Program-made: the position numbers and the translations under genes
Shown: in pieces, positions 60,836 to 64,000 of the stretch
Layout: every line of letters begins with the position of its first letter
How positions within the stretch are numbered: position 1 is the stretch's first letter
From: Bradyrhizobium stylosanthis
Lineage (GTDB): Bacteria > Pseudomonadota > Alphaproteobacteria > Rhizobiales > Xanthobacteraceae
DNA: 64,000 nucleotides
Reading direction: 5' to 3'
Assembly (NCBI RefSeq): GCF_001641335.1
Contig: NZ_LVEM01000001.1
Span: 2,235,334 to 2,299,333, forward strand
The notes under the pieces: model-generated
Database searches by the model: none
What the model was told of the DNA's origin: nothing
The model's input: only the letters and a program-made list of their open reading frames with translations

Positions 60836-61177
60836 ATGAAAACCCAGCGGCCCATAAGCTCTGATGAGGAGCATCGGGTGCTCCAGTTCAGGCCGCGCTC
60901 CTCGCCGTCCCCGGCCGTTCACCGGGGCAGCGGCACCGTGCAGCCTCTGCGGGTCACACCCGAGCCGCTCGACCTGTCGCGCTACGAGCAGCCCCGCGCC
61001 GAGCCCGACCATTTTCGCCATCGCATGCTCGCCAACATCGCCGCCCTCGCCTTCACCATCGCGCTGACGGCGGTCGGAATCTGGCTCGCGGTGAGCATCG
61101 CCGACCTCCGGCGGACCCAGGATTGCGTGCTGATGGGGCGCCGGGACTGCGCCAGGATCGTCACGCCGCAGATCTAG
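60836..61177 (+). CDS. Small hypothetical membrane protein, 113 residues
   Basis: Unrecognised. A proline- and arginine-rich cytoplasmic part (residues 1-65) precedes one predicted helix (MLANIAALAFTIALTAVGIWLAVSI) and a short C-terminal tail with two cysteines (QDCVLMGRRDCARI). The tail may be periplasmic, where the cysteines could form a disulfide. An AT-rich stretch upstream looks like a promoter. Confidence 0.65.
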   Translation: MKTQRPISSDEEHRVLQFRPRSSPSPAVHRGSGTVQPLRVTPEPLDLSRYEQPRAEPDHFRHRMLANIAALAFTIALTAVGIWLAVSIADLRRTQDCVLMGRRDCARIVTPQI

Positions 61178-61409
61178 GCCTGGCCCGCCGCCGATACCCC
61201 GGCGGGATCGGCCTTGGCCGCCATCCCCAGCCCTGTGCCTGCTGTCCCCCACAGCGGCCCGGCTCCATTGAACTCAGGGCGGCGCTCCGATATACGGGCT
61301 TTCGACCCGGCCAGAGGGGGGTTTGTGGGCGTCATAGGGGCGCGACGCCCAGCCACCGCGCCACTCTGGAACATCTGACAAATATCCGCAATATATCAAA
61401 GGCTTAGTG

Positions 61410-61697
61410 ATGTCTTCCACATTCGATCAGGTCGCCACGATCATCGCTGAAACCTGCGACATCCCGCGCGACACGATCACGCCGGATAGCCATGCCATCG
61501 ATGACCTCGGCATCGACAGCCTCGATTTCCTCGATATCGCCTTCGCGATCGACAAGCAGTTCGGCATCAAGCTGCCGCTGGAAAAGTGGACCCAGGAGGT
61601 CAACGACGGCAAGGCGACCACGGAACAATACTTCGTGCTGAAGAATCTGTGCGCCCGGATCGACGAACTGGTTGCCGCCAAGGGCGCGAGCGCCTAA
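61410..61697 (+). CDS. acpXL: Acyl carrier protein AcpXL
   Basis: A 95-residue special acyl carrier protein that carries the very-long-chain hydroxy fatty acid for lipid A in rhizobia. The phosphopantetheine site is Ser37 in [23 protein letters not shown], and the C-terminus has the AcpXL extension [23 protein letters not shown]. The start is the ATG at 61410; a GTG lies immediately before it. The AcpXL assignment is supported by the fabZ-fabF2-fabF1 order behind it, which is the conserved rhizobial very-long-chain fatty acid cluster. Confidence 0.9.
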   Translation: MSSTFDQVATIIAETCDIPRDTITPDSHAIDDLGIDSLDFLDIAFAIDKQFGIKLPLEKWTQEVNDGKATTEQYFVLKNLCARIDELVAAKGASA

Positions 61698-61707
61698 GCG
61701 CGCAGTC

Positions 61708-62178
61708 ATGCGGCTCGAATATTTCCACATGATCGATCGCGTCGTCGACCTCAACGTCGACGCGAAGACGATTGTCGTCGAGGCTCAGGTCCCCAAGGAG
61801 AGCACCATCTTCGAGGGGCACTTCCCGGGCTATCCCCTGATGCCCGGCGTGCTGCTGATCGAATCGATGGCGCAGGCCTCGGGCTGGCTCCAGCTCGGCG
61901 TGCTCAAGTTCGAGCGCATGCCGATCCTGGCCGCCGTGAAGGAAGCCAAGGTCCGCGGATCGGTATTCCCGGGCGACCTCATGAGCATCGAGGCGACCCT
62001 CGCCCATGAGGGCTCGGGCTACGCCATCACCGAAGCCAAGATCCGGGTCGGCGGCAAGCTGCGCGCGAATTCGACGCTCACCTTCACGCAGATACCCTTC
62101 CCCAATGCGGATATGCGCGGCTACATGGACGACTTCGCCAAGCGCATCGGCTTTCCGCAACAGGCCGCATCGTCATGA
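61708..62178 (+). CDS. fabZXL: 3-hydroxyacyl-ACP dehydratase of the AcpXL pathway (FabZ-like)
   Basis: A 156-residue hot-dog-fold dehydratase. The catalytic histidine H38 lies in STIFEGHFPGYPLMPGVLLIESMAQASGW, and LKFERMPILAAVKEAKVRGSVFPGDLM follows. It would dehydrate the growing acyl chain on AcpXL. The ATG at 61708 is chosen, 10 bases after the acpXL stop. The next gene overlaps its stop by 4 bases. Confidence 0.87.
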   Translation: MRLEYFHMIDRVVDLNVDAKTIVVEAQVPKESTIFEGHFPGYPLMPGVLLIESMAQASGWLQLGVLKFERMPILAAVKEAKVRGSVFPGDLMSIEATLAHEGSGYAITEAKIRVGGKLRANSTLTFTQIPFPNADMRGYMDDFAKRIGFPQQAASS

Positions 62179-63380
62179 CTGAGACTGCTTCGAAGCCCGG
62201 CCAGACGGAAGTCTGGATCACCGGCATTGGCCTTGCCACCTCGCTCGGCGAAGGCCTCGACGCCAATTGGGCCGCGCTTCAGGAGAAGCGCATCAACGTC
62301 GATGAGAAGGGCTTTGCGCCCTACATCGTGCATCCCCTGATGCCGGTGAGCTTCGACAGCCAGATCCCGAAGAAGGGCGACCAGCGCCAGATGGAGGCGT
62401 GGCAGCGCATCGGCACCTACGCAGCCGGACTTGCGCTCGACTCCGCCGGGATCAAGGGCAACAAGGATATCCTGTCGAAGATCGACATGGTGGTCGCCGC
62501 CGGCGGCGGCGAGCGCGATCTCAACGTCGACACCGGCGTGCTCACGGCCGAGGCCAAGGGGGCGAACGCGCCCGGCTTCCTCAACGAGCGCCTGATGAGC
62601 GATCTCAGGCCGACGCTGTTCCTGGCCCAGCTCTCCAACCTGCTCGCCGGCAACATCGCCATCGTGCACGGCCTTGGCGGCACCTCGCGCACCTTCATGG
62701 GCGAAGAGGTGGCGGGCGCCGACGCCGCCCGCATCGCGCTGGCGCGCATCGCCTCCGGCGAGAGCGACATTGCCCTGGTCGGCGGCTCGCACAATGGCGA
62801 GCGCAAGGACCTCATGGTCCTCTACGAATTCGGCGACTTCAACCTGAAGGACAAGTTCGCTCCCGTCTGGGCGCGCAAGGACCATGCGGGCTTCGCGCTC
62901 GGCTCGGCCGGCGCGTTCCTGGTGCTGGAATCGAAGGCGCACGCCGAAGCGCGCGGCGCCAAGCCATTCGCAAAGCTGTCGAGCGTCGTTGCCGATCTCG
63001 CCCGCCGCAAGCAGCCCGGCGACATGGCCGCAACGCTCGAGAAGCTCTGGGGCCAGTTGCCCAAGCGCGAGGGCAAGGGCGCGATCATATCGGGCGCGAC
63101 GGGCGCCGAGCCCGCGACGAGCGAAGAGCGCGGCTTCCTGAAGGGCCATGCCGACTTCCCGGTGCGTTCGACCGGTACGATGTTCGGCCACACCATGGAA
63201 ACGCAATTCCCGCTCGGCCTCGCGCTCGCCGCGCTGTCGATCTCGCGCGGCGCGCTGTTCCCGCCGAACGATTCGACCGGAACCGAGATTGAAATGCAGG
63301 GGGCGCCCACCCAGATTGTGGTGGTGGGGGCCGGACACTGGCGCGGCGAAGGCATGGCGCTGGTCGAGGCTGTCGGCTGA
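62175..63380 (+). CDS. fabF2XL: Ketosynthase-like protein FabF2 of the AcpXL cluster, lacking cysteine
   Basis: A 401-residue thiolase-fold protein of the KAS II type. It keeps a GHT histidine (H339, in TMFGHTMETQFPLG), but the region that should hold the nucleophilic cysteine reads HGLGGTSRTFMGEEVAGADA, and no cysteine occurs anywhere in the protein. It therefore cannot condense by the usual mechanism and resembles chain-length-factor partners of type II polyketide ketosynthases. It overlaps fabZ by 4 bases and precedes the complete-looking ketosynthase. A structural partner or length-setting role is inferred. Confidence 0.85.
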   Translation: MTETASKPGQTEVWITGIGLATSLGEGLDANWAALQEKRINVDEKGFAPYIVHPLMPVSFDSQIPKKGDQRQMEAWQRIGTYAAGLALDSAGIKGNKDILSKIDMVVAAGGGERDLNVDTGVLTAEAKGANAPGFLNERLMSDLRPTLFLAQLSNLLAGNIAIVHGLGGTSRTFMGEEVAGADAARIALARIASGESDIALVGGSHNGERKDLMVLYEFGDFNLKDKFAPVWARKDHAGFALGSAGAFLVLESKAHAEARGAKPFAKLSSVVADLARRKQPGDMAATLEKLWGQLPKREGKGAIISGATGAEPATSEERGFLKGHADFPVRSTGTMFGHTMETQFPLGLALAALSISRGALFPPNDSTGTEIEMQGAPTQIVVVGAGHWRGEGMALVEAVG

Positions 63381-63428
63381 AGCGCACCGCGCTTTGACCG
63401 AATGCTTTAGCTCTATCGGGGGATCGAC

Positions 63429-64000
63429 ATGACTGCACCACGCGACAAATTCGGGCGTCCCGTCGTCGTCGTCACCGGCATGGGCATCATGACCTCGCTC
63501 GGTGCCGGCAAGGCCGACAATTGGGCCAAGCTCGTCGCCGGCGAATCCGGCATCCGCACCATCACGCGCTTTCCGGTCGAGGGTCTGAAGACCACGATGG
63601 CCGGCACCGTCGACTTCGTCAGCGTCGATCCGTTCTCCTCCACCGGCCTGTCCGAACGGATGGCCGAGATCGTGACGCAGGAAGCACTCGAGCAGGCCGG
63701 CATCGGCGCCAAGGCCGATTTCCCGGGCCCCCTCTTCCTGGCGGTCGCGCCGGTCGAGGTGGAATGGCCGCAGCGCCGCGAGCTCGGCCGTGCGGTCGGT
63801 GCGCCCGACTTCACCTATGACGATCTCTTGCGCATCTCCGGCGGCGGCAAGTACAGCGCCTATCATCACCGCTTCATGTTCGGCTCGGTCGCGGCCCACC
63901 TCGCCGAGACCTTCGGCACCAAGGGCTCGCCGATCTCGCTGTCGACAGCCTGCGCGTCCGGCGCGACCTCGATCCAGCTCGGCGTCGAGGCGATCCGCCG
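63429..64000 (+). CDS. fabF1XL: Beta-ketoacyl-ACP synthase FabF1 of the AcpXL cluster, 3' end outside window
   Basis: The first 190 codons of a KAS II enzyme, cut by the window edge. The opening DKFGRPVVVVTGMGIMTSLG and the nucleophile motif STACASGATS (Cys175) show an active ketosynthase, in contrast to the upstream cysteine-free relative. It extends the acyl chain on AcpXL toward C26-C30 length for lipid A. The gap to fabF2 is 48 bases. The remaining genes of the usual cluster (an alcohol dehydrogenase/enoyl reductase-like gene and lpxXL) would be expected downstream. Confidence 0.88.
   Translation, partial: MTAPRDKFGRPVVVVTGMGIMTSLGAGKADNWAKLVAGESGIRTITRFPVEGLKTTMAGTVDFVSVDPFSSTGLSERMAEIVTQEALEQAGIGAKADFPGPLFLAVAPVEVEWPQRRELGRAVGAPDFTYDDLLRISGGGKYSAYHHRFMFGSVAAHLAETFGTKGSPISLSTACASGATSIQLGVEAIR

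Noticed and set aside
62121..63899. Antisense frame of 592 codons opposite the fabF genes
   Set aside because: It spans two real genes, and its composition is that of an antisense shadow.
1..64000. CRISPR array, tRNA, rRNA or insertion sequence
   Set aside because: No regularly spaced direct repeats, cloverleaf-like segments, rRNA text or transposase motifs were seen on reading; a tRNA/Rfam scan was not possible.

Overview
The window looks like a chromosomal stretch of a Bradyrhizobium-type alphaproteobacterium. The reasons are very high GC coding sequence, a rhizobial acpXL very-long-chain fatty acid cluster at the right edge, many solute-binding proteins and aromatic-degradation genes, and several dispersed palindromic repeats between genes. 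No rRNA, tRNA, CRISPR array, insertion sequence or phage module was seen. Gene functions come from reading protein motifs and context only; no database search was run.

Layout. 1-3.5 kb: the end of an acyl-CoA ligase, a GH172/DUF2961 protein and an acyl-CoA dehydrogenase. 3.5-5.7 kb: a lower-GC orphan encoding a large secreted protein with a zinc-protease-like HExxH motif. 5.9-10.8 kb: an AaeXAB-like efflux operon (HlyD, DUF1656, FUSC, MarR) and a divergent MFS exporter. 10.8-20 kb: a periplasmic amino-acid-type binding protein, an NMT1-type ABC importer with an amidohydrolase, a GntR/FCD regulator and two tandem paralogous deaminase-like amidohydrolases, probably for uptake and hydrolysis of a nitrogen heterocycle.

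20.5-28.6 kb: a TetR-led operon with a 2-pyrone-4,6-dicarboxylate lactonase (LigI), a DctA carrier, 4-oxalomesaconate hydratase (GalB), the CHA aldolase (LigK), a binding-protein-fold decarboxylase-like protein and a dehydrogenase. Two periplasmic binding proteins are divergent from it. The TetR palindrome at 26701-26718 recurs, with flanking sequence, upstream of an extradiol dioxygenase at 51.6 kb, which suggests one regulon. 28.7-34.2 kb: assorted genes (PepSY-TM, MscS, DUF763, cytochrome P450, small proteins).

34.3-50.3 kb holds the most interesting unit, an apparent nicotinate catabolism island. NicAB-type nicotinate dehydrogenase (with three cytochrome c motifs on the large subunit) would make 6-hydroxynicotinate. 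A 6-hydroxynicotinate reductase (Hnr) and enamidase, known from anaerobic nicotinate fermentation, would reduce and open the ring. An ApbE-like UPF0280 protein, a ferredoxin-NADP reductase, a branched-chain-type ABC importer with fused LivH-LivM permease and a MarR regulator accompany them. Related 16-bp palindromes lie in both divergent promoter regions of the island (35.15 kb; 46.06 and 46.21 kb).

50.3-61.2 kb: the dioxygenase, dispersed repeats, a HerA-like ATPase, an AhpD-fold protein, MgtC, a P-type ATPase coupled to a small membrane protein, a Crp/Fnr regulator, a ParB-like protein and several small hypothetical genes. 61.4-64 kb: acpXL-fabZ-fabF2-fabF1 (the last cut by the window) for the very-long-chain acyl group of lipid A. 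The first ketosynthase-like protein contains no cysteine at all.
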